From NCBI RefSeq assembly GCF_000467855.2, contig NZ_KI259258.1, positions 317,563 through 381,562 of the forward strand: 64,000 nt of DNA. Reading direction: 5' to 3'. Position numbers and translations under genes: made by a program. This stretch comes from Porphyromonas sp. oral taxon 278 str. W7784. GTDB taxonomy: Bacteria; Bacteroidota; Bacteroidia; Bacteroidales; Porphyromonadaceae. The notes under the pieces were generated by a model. It saw nothing but the letters and a program-made list of their open reading frames with translations, was not told the DNA's origin and searched no databases. Shown here piece by piece: positions 26,188 through 34,709 of the stretch. The stretch's first letter is position 1; every line of letters begins with the position of its first letter.

Positions 26188-27243
26188 CTATTCCTCCTTG
26201 GTCGAAACGTAATCCGTGACTCCTGAGGTCGTGAACGTAGCCATCTCGTGGAGCATTCGTACGGAAGAGTCGAGGATGGGGAAGGCACAGACGGCGCCCG
26301 TACCTTCACCGAGACGGAGGCCCAAGCGAAGGATCGGTTCGGCACCTAAATAATGAAGCAGGCGAGCATGCCCCGCTTCGTCGCCCGCATGACCGAAGAA
26401 GGCGTAACCCGCGACTGAAGGATGAAGCGCACGAGCCATCAGAAGGCAGGCCGTCATGATGAAGCCGTCGACGAGGAAGGCAATACCTAGTTCGGCCGAA
26501 CGGAGCATTGCGCCCACGGCTGAGACCAGTTCGTAGCCTCCGAAATGGATGAGGATGGAGAAGGGATCTGAAGGACCGGTGTAGTTCTTGACTGCTTGGC
26601 GGAGTATGTGAAGCTTGTGGGTCATGCCTTCATCATCCAGCCCACTGCCACGACCGATGCATTCCTCCAGAGGGAAGTCGGTGAGGTAGTACATCCACAG
26701 GGCAGAAGAGGAGGTATTGGCAATGCCCATCTCGCCGAAGGAAAGGAGCTTCACGCCCCGCTGATGAGCTTCGTCGACGGAAACTATCCCTACCGAGAGT
26801 GCCCGCTGAGCTTCTTCCGTGGTCATCGCTGCTTCAGAGAGGAAGGAACGAGTACCACGGCGGATCTTGCGGTGCACTAAGTTCGGTTCGTCGCCGAACT
26901 CATGGTCGACACCCACATCGACAATATGCAGGCGGAAGTCATGTTGCCTCGTCAGGAAGCAAATACCAGCTCCGCCACGAAGCATGCTGTAGACGACTTG
27001 GCGTGTCACTTCACGGGGGCTCTTACTTACGCCTTCCCGCTCGATGCCATGGTCTGCAGCGAAGACAAAGTGTTCGCGGGGGGTGAGCGAAGGACGAAGG
27101 GTGTCCTGCAGGGCAGCGAGACGAGCAGCGAGACGCTCCAGCTGTCCCATCGAGCCGAGAGGCTTAGCGATCGTGTCAATATAAGCTTGTGCCCTTAGGA
27201 TCTCTTCGTCGGAGATGGGGCGGATATCGAAGTCTTGTATCAT
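26188..27243 (-). CDS. cobT: Nicotinate-nucleotide--dimethylbenzimidazole phosphoribosyltransferase CobT
   Basis: A 351-residue enzyme that makes alpha-ribazole phosphate for the lower ligand of cobalamin. Recognisable features are the N-terminal IAKPLGSMGQLERLAARLAAL, HFVFAADHGIEREGVS, GEMGIANTSSSALWMYYLTD, FFGHAGDEAGHARLLHYLG and the C-terminal LRLGEGTGAVCAFPILDSSVRM, which holds the catalytic Glu of the GEGTGA motif. Length matches the family. It is co-oriented with cobU (21 bp apart), so both act in nucleotide-loop assembly. cobS and cobC are not in the window. No riboswitch precedes this pair; the one found lies at 47.5 kb. Confidence 0.95.
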   Translation of the reverse strand: MIQDFDIRPISDEEILRAQAYIDTIAKPLGSMGQLERLAARLAALQDTLRPSLTPREHFVFAADHGIEREGVSKSPREVTRQVVYSMLRGGAGICFLTRQHDFRLHIVDVGVDHEFGDEPNLVHRKIRRGTRSFLSEAAMTTEEAQRALSVGIVSVDEAHQRGVKLLSFGEMGIANTSSSALWMYYLTDFPLEECIGRGSGLDDEGMTHKLHILRQAVKNYTGPSDPFSILIHFGGYELVSAVGAMLRSAELGIAFLVDGFIMTACLLMARALHPSVAGYAFFGHAGDEAGHARLLHYLGAEPILRLGLRLGEGTGAVCAFPILDSSVRMLHEMATFTTSGVTDYVSTKEE

Positions 27244-27264
27244 GATGTGAGGTGAAGTGCGGGC

Positions 27265-27777
27265 TTAACCTTTGACGGTGAGCGGCTGACCACAGACCAT
27301 CAGCGTCACTCGGTCGGCTCGGTCGCCGACGTATTGATTCATCCAGCCTTGGAGCTGCGTGAAAAGGCGCTGGGTGCGTGAGCTGGATGTGCCACCCATA
27401 CCCAGTTCGTTCGTCACGAAGATGAAGGTAGCATCTTGGGATACCAAGCGATCGAACTCGGTCTGTAGCGCTTCGAGGGCTCGGTCTACATCTTGCTCGA
27501 GGTCGAAGAAATAGTTCGTCGACCAGAGGGTGATGCAGTCCACGAGCACCACTCGCCCTGTGAAGTCGTGCTTCGAAGGGGTGAGGTCTTCCTCGATATT
27601 GGTCCATTCGGGGCCACGTCGCTCTTGGTGGCGGAAGATGCGCTGACGGAACTCTTCGTCCCAGACTCGTGCTGTAGCCAGATACACGGGATTGGGGCTG
27701 AGTCGCAAGGCTTCAGCTTCGGCGAAGGTGCTCTTACCCGAGCGCTCTCCGCCGGTGATGAGATGGATGTAGCTCAT
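27265..27777 (-). CDS. cobU: Bifunctional adenosylcobinamide kinase / guanylyltransferase CobU
   Basis: A 170-residue enzyme that phosphorylates adenosylcobinamide and adds GMP. The P-loop is TGGERSGKST at residues 8-17. It is followed by YLATARVWDEEFRQRIFRHQERRG, whose family-typical RI..H..RR includes the guanylylated His, then VVLVDCITLWSTNYFF, FIFVTNELGMGG and a C-terminal VTLMVCGQPLTVKG. Length is as expected. It works just before and beside CobT in B12 assembly, and the two genes are 21 bp apart. Confidence 0.95.
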   Translation of the reverse strand: MSYIHLITGGERSGKSTFAEAEALRLSPNPVYLATARVWDEEFRQRIFRHQERRGPEWTNIEEDLTPSKHDFTGRVVLVDCITLWSTNYFFDLEQDVDRALEALQTEFDRLVSQDATFIFVTNELGMGGTSSSRTQRLFTQLQGWMNQYVGDRADRVTLMVCGQPLTVKG

Positions 27778-27816
27778 AGTTTTGTTTGGGGGGTAATAGG
27801 TTTGGTGGGTCGGTCT

Positions 27817-30800
27817 TTATAGGGCACTCCCCTCGACCTTACGGCGAAGGATGTGCTCCATCACTTCGATCGCTGCATGTACCGAAGGAATGTGGCCGAT
27901 GCGGATGATGTGCTTGCCCGTACGCTGGACGAATTCGCAGTTGCGACTATTGCGGGCGACGTACTCTAAGAGCTTACCGAAGGTCTCCGAAGCATAGTAA
28001 GGGCTAGACGTATCAGAGAGTAAGTGCAGGCTCATAGACCCTGACTTGAGGACGACCTTCTCGATGCCGAGGTGATGCCCTAAGCGACGTAGGCGGGGGA
28101 CGAGTACCAGTTCTTCGGCCTCCTTCGGTAGAGCACCGAAGCGGTCTCTAAGACGGGCGGTGAACTCTTCAAGCTCTCGGTCTTCGTTCAGCCCGTCGAG
28201 CTCTCGGTAGAGGAGGATACGCTCGCTGTCGGAGGGTACATATTCATCAGAGAGTGCCAGCTCGAGGTCGCTCTCTACCTGAGTCTCTACGACGAAGCGG
28301 TCTGCTAGTTCGCCATCGCTCGTCTTATCCTCATCGGCATAGATGTGGGCAAATTCGTCCGCCTTCAGTTCACGCACCGCCTCGGAGAAGACCTTTTGGT
28401 AGGTCTCGTAGCCCATATCGGTGATGAAGCCACTCTGCTCGGCACCGAGGATATTACCTGCACCTCGCTGATCCAAGTCTTGAAGTGCGATGCGTATGCC
28501 ACTACCCAGATCGCTGAAGCTCTCGATGGCACGCAGACGGCGCTTAGAGTCTTCGCTGAGTCCCTCCAGAGGCGGAGTCAAGAGGTAGCAGAAAGCCTTG
28601 CGATCACTTCGCCCAACACGTCCTCGGAGCTGATGCAGTTCGCTCAGTCCGTAGTGGTGGGCATCGTGGATCATGATGGTGTTGGCATTGGGTACGTCGA
28701 TCCCGTTCTCGATGATCTTCGTAGCTACCAGTACATCGTACTCTTGGTTGCCGAAGTCGATGAGGATCTGCTCCATCTCCTTCGGTGCTAGGCGGCCATG
28801 TGCTACGGCAATGCGTGCGTCGGGTACCTCTCGCTGGATCAGCGCTGCGAGGTTCTCGATATTGCTGATACGACTATTGACGAAGTAGACCTGCCCATTG
28901 CGACTCATCTCGAAGCCCACAGCCTCACGGATGATCTGTGGGGAAGTCTGGGTGAGGATCGTCTCTACGGGACGGCGATTTGCTGGGGGAGTATTGAGGT
29001 TCGATAGATCTCGAGCCCCCATGAGGGAGAACTGGAGCGTACGAGGGATAGGCGTAGCGCTCATCGTCAAGGTATCGACATTGACCTGCAGCTGGCGTAG
29101 CTTCTCCTTGGTGGCTACTCCGAACTTCTGCTCTTCGTCGATGATAAGGAGACCTAGATCATGAAAGGCTACATCCTTGCTCGTCAGGCGGTGTGTGCCG
29201 ATGATGATATCGATCTTCCCTTCCTTGAGATCGCTGAGGATGGCACGAAGCTCCTTCGGACTACGGGCACGAGAGATATAGTCTACTCGGACGGGGAAGT
29301 CACGTAGTCGCTTGGAGAAGGTGCGGTAATGCTGGTAGGCGAGGACGGTGGTAGGTACGAGGACGGCTACCTGCTTGCCATCGGTGGCCGCCTTGAAGGC
29401 TGCTCGTACGGCTACCTCTGTCTTCCCAAAGCCCACATCTCCGCAGAGGAGGCGGTCCATTGGGAAGGCTCGCTCCATATCGGCCTTAACGGCTGCGACG
29501 GCGGAGGCTTGGTCGGGGGTGTCTTCGAAGGCAAACGATGCCTCTAGCTCATGCTGGAGGTAGCTGTCGGGGCTGAAGGCATAGCCCTCGGTCTCCCGTC
29601 GCTTAGCATAGAGACGGATCAGATCTCGGGCGATGTCCTTGATGCGCTTCTTTGTGCGGTCCTTGATGCGCTGCCAAGCCCCCGAACCGATGACACTCAG
29701 ATTGACCTCCGTACTCTCGCCTCCCGTACGGTAGTGGGAGAGCTTGTGCAGGCTGTGGAGATTGACATAGATCGTGTCGTTGTTGCGGTAGATGAGCTTG
29801 ACGAACTCCTGCATGTGATCCCCCTGAGGCATGCTCACCAGCCCGTCGAAGCGCCCGATCCCGTGGTCCGCATGTACGACGAGGTCGCCACGGCTGAAGC
29901 TCTGTAGTTCCTTGAGGGAGAGGGTGACCTTGCCCGAAGTAGCCTTGTCGCTACGGAGGCTATATTTATGGTAGCGGTCGAAGAGCTCGTGCTCCGTGAG
30001 TAGCACCCAGCGGTGCCCTTCGTCGACGAAGCCTTCGTGCAGGGTGATGGCGGTGCGCTGGGGGAGCTCTGTGGGCTTGAGGTGAGGGGTGAGGATGTCG
30101 AGGACACGCTCATAGGCTGCCTCGGTGCTGGCCGATAGCCAGACGGTGTAGCCTCTCTTCTTCCACGAGCGGATCTGGGTAGCTAGTGCTTCGTAGTCCT
30201 TGTGGAAGAGGGGCTGACGCTCGGTATGGAAATGGATTCCTTCGGGCTCTGCCTCGGTAGTGAACTCGTAGCCCGAATAGCTCTGTAGCTCCTGTAGCAA
30301 CGTCTGAGGCTCGATGAGCATGGTCCTCAGTTCGTCGAGGTCACGGAAGCCCTCTCCATCCTGTAGAAGCGGAGCTTCATCCCAAGTCATCTGCAGGCGG
30401 GTAGCTAGCGAAGCTCGGCCAGAGAGGAGAAGTTGCGTCCCTCGGGGAAGGAGCGAGAGTAGGGAGACTAGTGCCCCTCGGCTCTTAGCTAGGTCGGGGC
30501 TCAGTGTGATCTCCTCCAGCTGTCCTACGGAGAGCTGGCTATCTACCTCGAAGCGACGAAGGCTCTCGACTTCATCGTCGAAGAAGTCCAGACGGTAGGG
30601 AAGCTCTGAGGCAAAGGAATAGACATCGACGATGCTTCCTCTCAGTGCGAACTGCCCCGGCTCATAGACATAGTCCACTCGCTCGAAGCCCCAGCTAAGG
30701 AGCTTGTCACGAAGCTCATCCCGATCGACGAGATCGCCTTTGTGGATCAGGAGGGTCTCTGTCGGTTGGTCGCCTTCCTTGGGTACACCCTCTAGGAGCG

Positions 30801-31212
30801 CTTCGGGGTAGGTGACGAGGATGGGTAAGTGGGAGCGTCCACGCTTCTTCTCGCTAAGCAGGGCACTTAGTACCATGGAGCGCAGGAGGACACTTGCCTC
30901 ATCTCTGTGCCCGTAGCGGATAGCTCGGCGGTAGGCGGAGGGGAAGAGTAGGACTCGATCTTCTCCAAGGTATTGGGCGAGGTCCGAATAGAAGTAGCCC
31001 GCCTCCTCGTCGTCACGTAGAAGTACGAGTAGAGGTGCTGCCTCACGCAGTCGGGGCGTGATCAGGGCACGGGATGAGCCTGCGAGCCCAGAGAGGCTGC
31101 GCCAAGTCTTGGAGGGGAGGGGAGTCTGGAGCGATGCTCCCTCGGTGCTGTCCGCTTGGGTAAGAGGCGGAGCAAAGGAAGCTCGGGGAGAAGTCTTATC
31201 TACCTTATTCAC
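27817..31212 (-). CDS. mfd: Transcription-repair coupling factor Mfd
   Basis: A protein of about 1131 residues that removes stalled RNA polymerase and recruits UvrA. UvrB-homology modules come first (VDYVYEPGQFALRGSIVDVYSFA). The RNA-polymerase-interacting domain has VVHADHGIGRFDGL. The translocase motor follows with Walker A CGDVGFGKTEVA, LLIIDEEQKFG, MSATPIPRTLQ, QLRGRVGRSDRKAFCYLL and the C-terminal D7 domain. No suitable ATG exists; the frame is open upstream into a terminator hairpin. I therefore place the start at the GTG at 31210-31212, which gives a normal family length; the exact start is uncertain. Confidence 0.94.
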   Translation of the reverse strand: MNKVDKTSPRASFAPPLTQADSTEGASLQTPLPSKTWRSLSGLAGSSRALITPRLREAAPLLVLLRDDEEAGYFYSDLAQYLGEDRVLLFPSAYRRAIRYGHRDEASVLLRSMVLSALLSEKKRGRSHLPILVTYPEALLEGVPKEGDQPTETLLIHKGDLVDRDELRDKLLSWGFERVDYVYEPGQFALRGSIVDVYSFASELPYRLDFFDDEVESLRRFEVDSQLSVGQLEEITLSPDLAKSRGALVSLLSLLPRGTQLLLSGRASLATRLQMTWDEAPLLQDGEGFRDLDELRTMLIEPQTLLQELQSYSGYEFTTEAEPEGIHFHTERQPLFHKDYEALATQIRSWKKRGYTVWLSASTEAAYERVLDILTPHLKPTELPQRTAITLHEGFVDEGHRWVLLTEHELFDRYHKYSLRSDKATSGKVTLSLKELQSFSRGDLVVHADHGIGRFDGLVSMPQGDHMQEFVKLIYRNNDTIYVNLHSLHKLSHYRTGGESTEVNLSVIGSGAWQRIKDRTKKRIKDIARDLIRLYAKRRETEGYAFSPDSYLQHELEASFAFEDTPDQASAVAAVKADMERAFPMDRLLCGDVGFGKTEVAVRAAFKAATDGKQVAVLVPTTVLAYQHYRTFSKRLRDFPVRVDYISRARSPKELRAILSDLKEGKIDIIIGTHRLTSKDVAFHDLGLLIIDEEQKFGVATKEKLRQLQVNVDTLTMSATPIPRTLQFSLMGARDLSNLNTPPANRRPVETILTQTSPQIIREAVGFEMSRNGQVYFVNSRISNIENLAALIQREVPDARIAVAHGRLAPKEMEQILIDFGNQEYDVLVATKIIENGIDVPNANTIMIHDAHHYGLSELHQLRGRVGRSDRKAFCYLLTPPLEGLSEDSKRRLRAIESFSDLGSGIRIALQDLDQRGAGNILGAEQSGFITDMGYETYQKVFSEAVRELKADEFAHIYADEDKTSDGELADRFVVETQVESDLELALSDEYVPSDSERILLYRELDGLNEDRELEEFTARLRDRFGALPKEAEELVLVPRLRRLGHHLGIEKVVLKSGSMSLHLLSDTSSPYYASETFGKLLEYVARNSRNCEFVQRTGKHIIRIGHIPSVHAAIEVMEHILRRKVEGSAL

Positions 31213-31270
31213 ACTACGAAGATACGGCTTCTCGGGTAATTGTACCCATGATCTCTGGGGATATAAAGAG

Positions 31271-31304
31271 ACTCCGCAGGTCCTACGACTAGGACCTGCG
31301 GAGT
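31271..31304 (-). terminator. Terminator of the tRNA-Asn pair
   Basis: Perfect 15-bp stem ACTCCGCAGGTCCTA / TAGGACCTGCGGAGT with a 4-nt loop, 34 bp downstream of the second tRNA; the minus strand then reads CTCTTTATAT. Confidence 0.75.
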
Positions 31305-31337
31305 ACTTCACCGCTCGGGGCGGTATGCTTTAGGATG

Positions 31338-31411
31338 CTCTTCCTCTTGGACTTGAACCAAGGACCCTCTGATTAACAGTCAGATGCTCTAACCGACTGA
31401 GCTAAGGAAGA
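31338..31411 (-). tRNA. tRNA-Asn (anticodon GTT)
   Basis: On the minus strand a 74-nt cloverleaf. Acceptor arms TCTTCCT / AGGAAGA, D arm GCTC...GAGC, anticodon loop CTGTTAA (anticodon GTT), T arm CTTGG-TTCAAGT-CCAAG, discriminator G. CCA is not encoded. Confidence 0.95.
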
Positions 31412-31460
31412 AGACATGCATCGAAGTGTGGCACAGGGCTCATTGCCCTTGTTGTGGTTG

Positions 31461-31534
31461 CTCTTCCTCTTGGACTTGAACCAAGGACCCTCTGATTAAC
31501 AGTCAGATGCTCTAACCGACTGAGCTAAGGAAGA
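31461..31534 (-). tRNA. tRNA-Asn (anticodon GTT), second identical copy
   Basis: The same 74-nt sequence as the neighbour, 49 bp away, on the same strand. The pair shares one promoter (31559-31566) and one terminator. Confidence 0.95.
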
Positions 31535-31558
31535 GTATTTGCCACCTTCTTTGCGGTG

Positions 31559-31566
31559 CAAAGGTA
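31559..31566 (-). promoter_or_regulatory. -7 promoter box for the tRNA-Asn pair
   Basis: TACCTTTG on the minus strand, 25 bp upstream of the first tRNA. Confidence 0.65.
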
Positions 31567-31929
31567 GCATATCTTCTCAATATAAGCAAATACCCCAGCA
31601 ATAAGATGAGCCTCTAGCTTGGATCAACCCATCCCTGCAAAGCTCTCTCACCCTTTCATGCTGTGACTCCTGTATCCAGCCTGAGTGATCTCCTCAGAGC
31701 TGACACTACCCATCACCTGAGACGATGTCCCCGTGCTCGATGCGCCAGCTCTAGCTATATGATCGCTGCTACTAATCTCCAATGAATGGTAGAGGATCAT
31801 TTAAGAGCGGAGAGGATTGGCTGAGCAGGTGTGTTAGCATATCATCCTCTTTATTGGAGCAATAGTTGGTCGATAGGAATAGGTGTCTGTCACTCATTCC
31901 TTGGAGTATGACCATCGTTTATCCTGGGG
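31567..31929. other. Gene-free, AT-richer stretch
   Basis: No open frame, RNA gene, hairpin or repeat array that I can support. Composition is visibly richer in A+T than the mfd side. It may be decayed remains of an accessory gene linked to the next three entries. Confidence 0.4.
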
Positions 31930-32088
31930 CTAAGCGAAAATCTCAATATGGTTAGTATTCACGCCGAGTTTTCTGCCTAGACTATCTAAGTACGAGGAGA
32001 TGGTACGGATAGGGCTTGAACTGGCATTGAGAGGCTTGGCGCCCTTCTTGCAAGTTTGTGTGCCATCGTTTATATAGACGTCTAGCAT
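31930..32088 (-). CDS. Possible 52-residue ORF, or readthrough tail of the upstream gene
   Basis: An ATG at 32088 opens 52 codons (begins MLDVYINDGTQTC, contains SSPIRTISSYLDSLGRKLGV) to a TAG at 31930. It is in the same frame as the 32104-32808 gene. That gene ends in TAG, and only five further codons (KGTNS) lie before this ATG. The two could once have been one longer protein interrupted by a stop, or this may be a small separate gene. No family is recognised. Confidence 0.3.
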   Translation of the reverse strand: MLDVYINDGTQTCKKGAKPLNASSSPIRTISSYLDSLGRKLGVNTNHIEIFA

Positions 32089-32103
32089 GCTGTTCGTGCC
32101 TTT

Positions 32104-32808
32104 CTAGTGGGGGAGATGTGGTGGACTTGTCTCGGTCTCTACGGGGAATCGCTTTATGATACCATTCTTCCCCGAAATGACAATACTCCCATCATGTAAA
32201 TGGACTTCCTTGGCTATCTTAGAAAAGATAAGTTCGTCTGGATCTCCAGTGAATATAGCTTGTGAATCTATCAGAGTCTTCCCCTTGTAGAGCAAAGACT
32301 CAAGGATAAAGTTGCTCTCGGTCAATCGTCCTTTCAGCTGGATCTTAAGCTTGCCTTCTTTGTCTAGCACTTTACTCAGTAGAGTCCACGTATTCTCACC
32401 CCCTTGCAGAAGGAAGTTGTGGTATGATTCAAGGATCTCATGGCTGGGTAAATTGAAGCGATCTCCAACGACCTCAAACGCATCAATAAGTGTTTGTTCA
32501 ATAAATGCATAGTACTCATCCATTGTTGATAATTGTCTATACTCCTCGAGATTGAAGGGAAGAGTAATTCTGAGGACATTGAGGTAAACAACTTCTGCAG
32601 TACGCTGCATATAAGGAGACTCAAATCCGTATCGTAGTTCGATCGAGATGGTGTCATAGCCTGCTACCTGCTTGAGCTTCCTGAGGCACTCCCTTTCGAT
32701 GAAGTTAAATATATGCCTGCTCCTAAGGTAGAATTTATAGGAGAAGTTCCGGTGTGGAGCTTTACTATGCTCAATCTCTGCCTTAATGAAGATCCTCTTA
32801 ATAACCAT
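32104..32808 (-). CDS. Hypothetical protein in accessory patch
   Basis: A 234-residue soluble protein without signal peptide or membrane segment. The first half is strand/helix mixed (RIFIKAEIEHSKAPHRNFSYKFY, GYDTISIELRYGFESPYMQRTAEVVYLNVLRITLPF). The second has KLKIQLKGRLTESNFILESLLYKGKTL and a basic ISGKNGIIKRF. It is AT-richer than neighbouring core genes, suggesting recent gain. I do not recognise the family. With the ankyrin protein beside it, an immunity-type role in a contact-dependent toxin locus is possible, but no toxin is visible. Confidence 0.65.
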   Translation of the reverse strand: MVIKRIFIKAEIEHSKAPHRNFSYKFYLRSRHIFNFIERECLRKLKQVAGYDTISIELRYGFESPYMQRTAEVVYLNVLRITLPFNLEEYRQLSTMDEYYAFIEQTLIDAFEVVGDRFNLPSHEILESYHNFLLQGGENTWTLLSKVLDKEGKLKIQLKGRLTESNFILESLLYKGKTLIDSQAIFTGDPDELIFSKIAKEVHLHDGSIVISGKNGIIKRFPVETETSPPHLPH

Positions 32809-32983
32809 GCTGTGGACTCTTACATTTTATTGAATCAGGAGTGCTCCATATCTACATGCCCTGTTGTACTCCGGGTAGGAGGATGGCTTTCTTTCTCCTC
32901 TAGCTTCTCAAAGCCCTTGGAGTCGTAGGAGTTAGTGGGGCTCCTGATTCCCTCAGCCCTTCGTTGCGCTGAGGGTACTTCCC

Positions 32984-33475
32984 TTAGCTCTGTATTGGCA
33001 AATCTATAGGTCTAACACCATACTTGTTGGGGATCATCAGTGAGGCTCCATGATCTCGAAGTAGACTTATCACGGTAGGGCTAACTCTATAGCGTGACGC
33101 ATAGAATAGAGGGGTGTTCCCATCTTCGTCTTGTGCATCCACCATAGCCCCAAGATCGAGTAATCTTACTATAATTTCAGGGGAGTCCTCTATCGTAGCA
33201 AAGTGTAGAGCGGTGAGCGAACAAGAGTCTGTAGCATTCACATCGATCTCATACTCATGTAGCAAATGCATGCAGAGATCTTCTCCATGCTCTATGATCA
33301 AGTTGATTAGGATATTTCGCCCGTCTCGATCACAAGCTTCAAGGCCATAGTTGCTGATTAGTTCGTGTAAGAGCGTCCTATCCATAGTCGCAAGAACTCG
33401 AAACATCGAATCTTCAAATCTCTCGATGTCTAAGCGTGTTCTTTTCCTATCCTGCTGTTTGCTTGCTTTAGTCAT
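32984..33475 (-). CDS. Ankyrin-repeat protein
   Basis: A 163-residue cytosolic protein. After a charged N-terminal helix it has about three or four ankyrin repeats: DRDGRNILINLIIEHGED, DSCSLTALHFATIEDSPEIIVRLLDLGA, DEDGNTPLFYASRYRVSPTVISLLRDHGA and NKYGVRPIDL. Ankyrin repeats bind proteins. Small stand-alone ones of this size in bacteria are often immunity proteins, but here there is no toxin next to it. It is AT-richer than core genes and lies 175 bp from the unknown gene, on the same strand. Confidence 0.85.
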   Translation of the reverse strand: MTKASKQQDRKRTRLDIERFEDSMFRVLATMDRTLLHELISNYGLEACDRDGRNILINLIIEHGEDLCMHLLHEYEIDVNATDSCSLTALHFATIEDSPEIIVRLLDLGAMVDAQDEDGNTPLFYASRYRVSPTVISLLRDHGASLMIPNKYGVRPIDLPIQS

Positions 33476-33477
33476 GT

Positions 33478-33606
33478 CTACGAGAATGATTTTCTTTTAG
33501 CATCTCTCCCTAGAACTACACTGGCCACTGAAGCATGGGGGCATTGAGCCTCTTTTAGCACGCTTTTATTCTTGGGGGCAAGAGGACTCTCTTCTGCTTG
33601 CTCCAT
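33478..33606 (-). CDS. Possible 42-residue ORF just upstream of the ankyrin gene
   Basis: ATG at 33606, 42 codons (MEQAEESPLAPKNKSVLKEA start) to a TAG at 33478-33480, two bases before the ankyrin start codon. Coupling by adjacency would be natural, but there is no motif and the ORF is too short to judge. A further open stretch, overlapping in another frame (about 33595-33770, containing CRIFTEVSEYAPKLC), may be a gene remnant. Confidence 0.25.
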   Translation of the reverse strand: MEQAEESPLAPKNKSVLKEAQCPHASVASVVLGRDAKRKSFS

Positions 33607-33791
33607 GCTGTATCATACGCTTACCTTATGCTCCTTCTGATACCATGAGAGTTGACCTACTTGCCATACCCGTTGGGCGCATAGCTTAGGGGCGTACTCA
33701 GATACCTCGGTAAAGATACGACAAGTCTCTGTTTGTCCTAGCCCCGCTGAAGGTGGGGCTCTGGAGCGTCTCACGGCGGGGAGAACTAGTT

Positions 33792-33950
33792 ACCCATTCA
33801 TGGGTCGGCGGAGGGACCCATGAATGGGGTACTCGACCGACCCATGAATGGGTCACCTTAGCGACCTATGGTGGGTCGGTCAAGCGACCTACCGTAGATC
33901 GTCGATGCGACCCACAGTAGTTTTTTTTGGCGACCTACCGTAGGGTTCTT
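33792..33950. repeat. Phased palindrome array with a switch from ACCCATTCATGGGT to ACCTAC cores
   Basis: Seven units begin at 33792, 33816, 33840, 33864, 33887, 33910 and 33933, spacings 24, 24, 24, 23, 23, 23. The first three read ACCCATTCATGGGT, ACCCATGAATGGGG and ACCCATGAATGGGT. The fourth is intermediate (ACCTATGGTGGGT), and the last three are of the ACCTACCGTAGGG type with the GTCGATG spacer and a poly-T after unit six. The last part matches the arrays at 8.5 and 40.0 kb in sequence and orientation. It lies between the divergent ankyrin and queE genes. Confidence 0.85.
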
Positions 33951-34070
33951 TTTGGGGGGAGGGAAGGGGCGGAGTAGGTGGGGACGGAGCGAGAGGTGAG
34001 GGACGGCTGTCCGTCGGCTTGGGGCGGGGTGATGGTGGAGGCGGGAACCGATGGGCTGGGGGAGTCGTCG

Positions 34071-34078
34071 TATCTTTG
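34071..34078 (+). promoter_or_regulatory. -7 promoter box for queE-porE
   Basis: TATCTTTG (consensus TAnnTTTG). It ends only 6 bp before the first in-frame ATG (34085), so the second ATG at 34103 is the likelier start. Confidence 0.7.
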
Positions 34079-34102
34079 TCTACGATGAACGAAAAGAATA
34101 CT

Positions 34103-34696
34103 ATGCTTGTCAACGAGATATTCTACAGCCTGCAGGGCGAAGGGGTACACATGGGGAAGGCCTCCATCTTCATCCGTCTGAGCCGATGCAACCTCCGCTG
34201 TAGCTTCTGTGATACAGAGTTTGACTCGGGAGTCGAGATGACTCTGGAGGAGATCCGTGATGCTATCGCTGTCTATCCAGGAAGGCGCATCATCTGGACG
34301 GGCGGTGAGCCCACGCTCCAGCTCACCGACGAGGTCGTCGCCTACGTCAAGGCACTCGGCTACTACCAGTCCATCGAGACCAACGGCACACGTCGCCCCC
34401 CTCGTGGGCTGGACTACATCACCTGTAGTCCCAAAAGAGAGGCAATGCGCCTCTTGCACCAGAACTTCCCCCAGGGCGTGGGGGAATTCCGTTTCCCGAT
34501 CGGCCGTGACATAGATCTTCCCCCCGCCATCAGTGACCTTCCTCCAGCGGGGGCTTATCTCGTGAGCCCGATCTTCGTGGGGGAGACGCAGAATGATGTC
34601 GATCGTGAGGCGGTAGAGCTCTGTGTGAAGTACGTCCTAGAGCATCCCGAATGGCAACTGAGCCTACAGATGCACAAGCTTATCCACATCCCTTAG
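34103..34696 (+). CDS. queE: 7-carboxy-7-deazaguanine synthase QueE
   Basis: A radical-SAM enzyme of about 197 residues that forms 7-carboxy-7-deazaguanine in queuosine biosynthesis. It starts MLVNEIFYSLQGEGVHMGK, the usual QueE beginning, followed by the cluster motif CNLRCSFCDTEFD. WTGGEPTLQ and the C-terminal LQMHKLIHIP are also family-typical. An upstream ATG at 34085 would add six residues (MNEKNT) but would lie almost at the transcription start. A much longer upstream extension in the same frame is Gly/Arg-rich and not credible. porE begins 13 bp after it. Confidence 0.93.
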   Translation: MLVNEIFYSLQGEGVHMGKASIFIRLSRCNLRCSFCDTEFDSGVEMTLEEIRDAIAVYPGRRIIWTGGEPTLQLTDEVVAYVKALGYYQSIETNGTRRPPRGLDYITCSPKREAMRLLHQNFPQGVGEFRFPIGRDIDLPPAISDLPPAGAYLVSPIFVGETQNDVDREAVELCVKYVLEHPEWQLSLQMHKLIHIP

Positions 34697-34709
34697 TCAC
34701 TACATCCAC

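Noticed and set aside
31213..31311. Upstream extension of Mfd to an ATG at 31311
   Set aside because: The added residues are encoded by the tRNA terminator hairpin and do not resemble the Mfd N-terminus.
31338..31534. Tandem tRNA-Asn copies as an att duplication of an integrated element
   Set aside because: Both copies are complete, share a promoter and terminator, and no integrase gene lies nearby; simple tandem duplication is enough.
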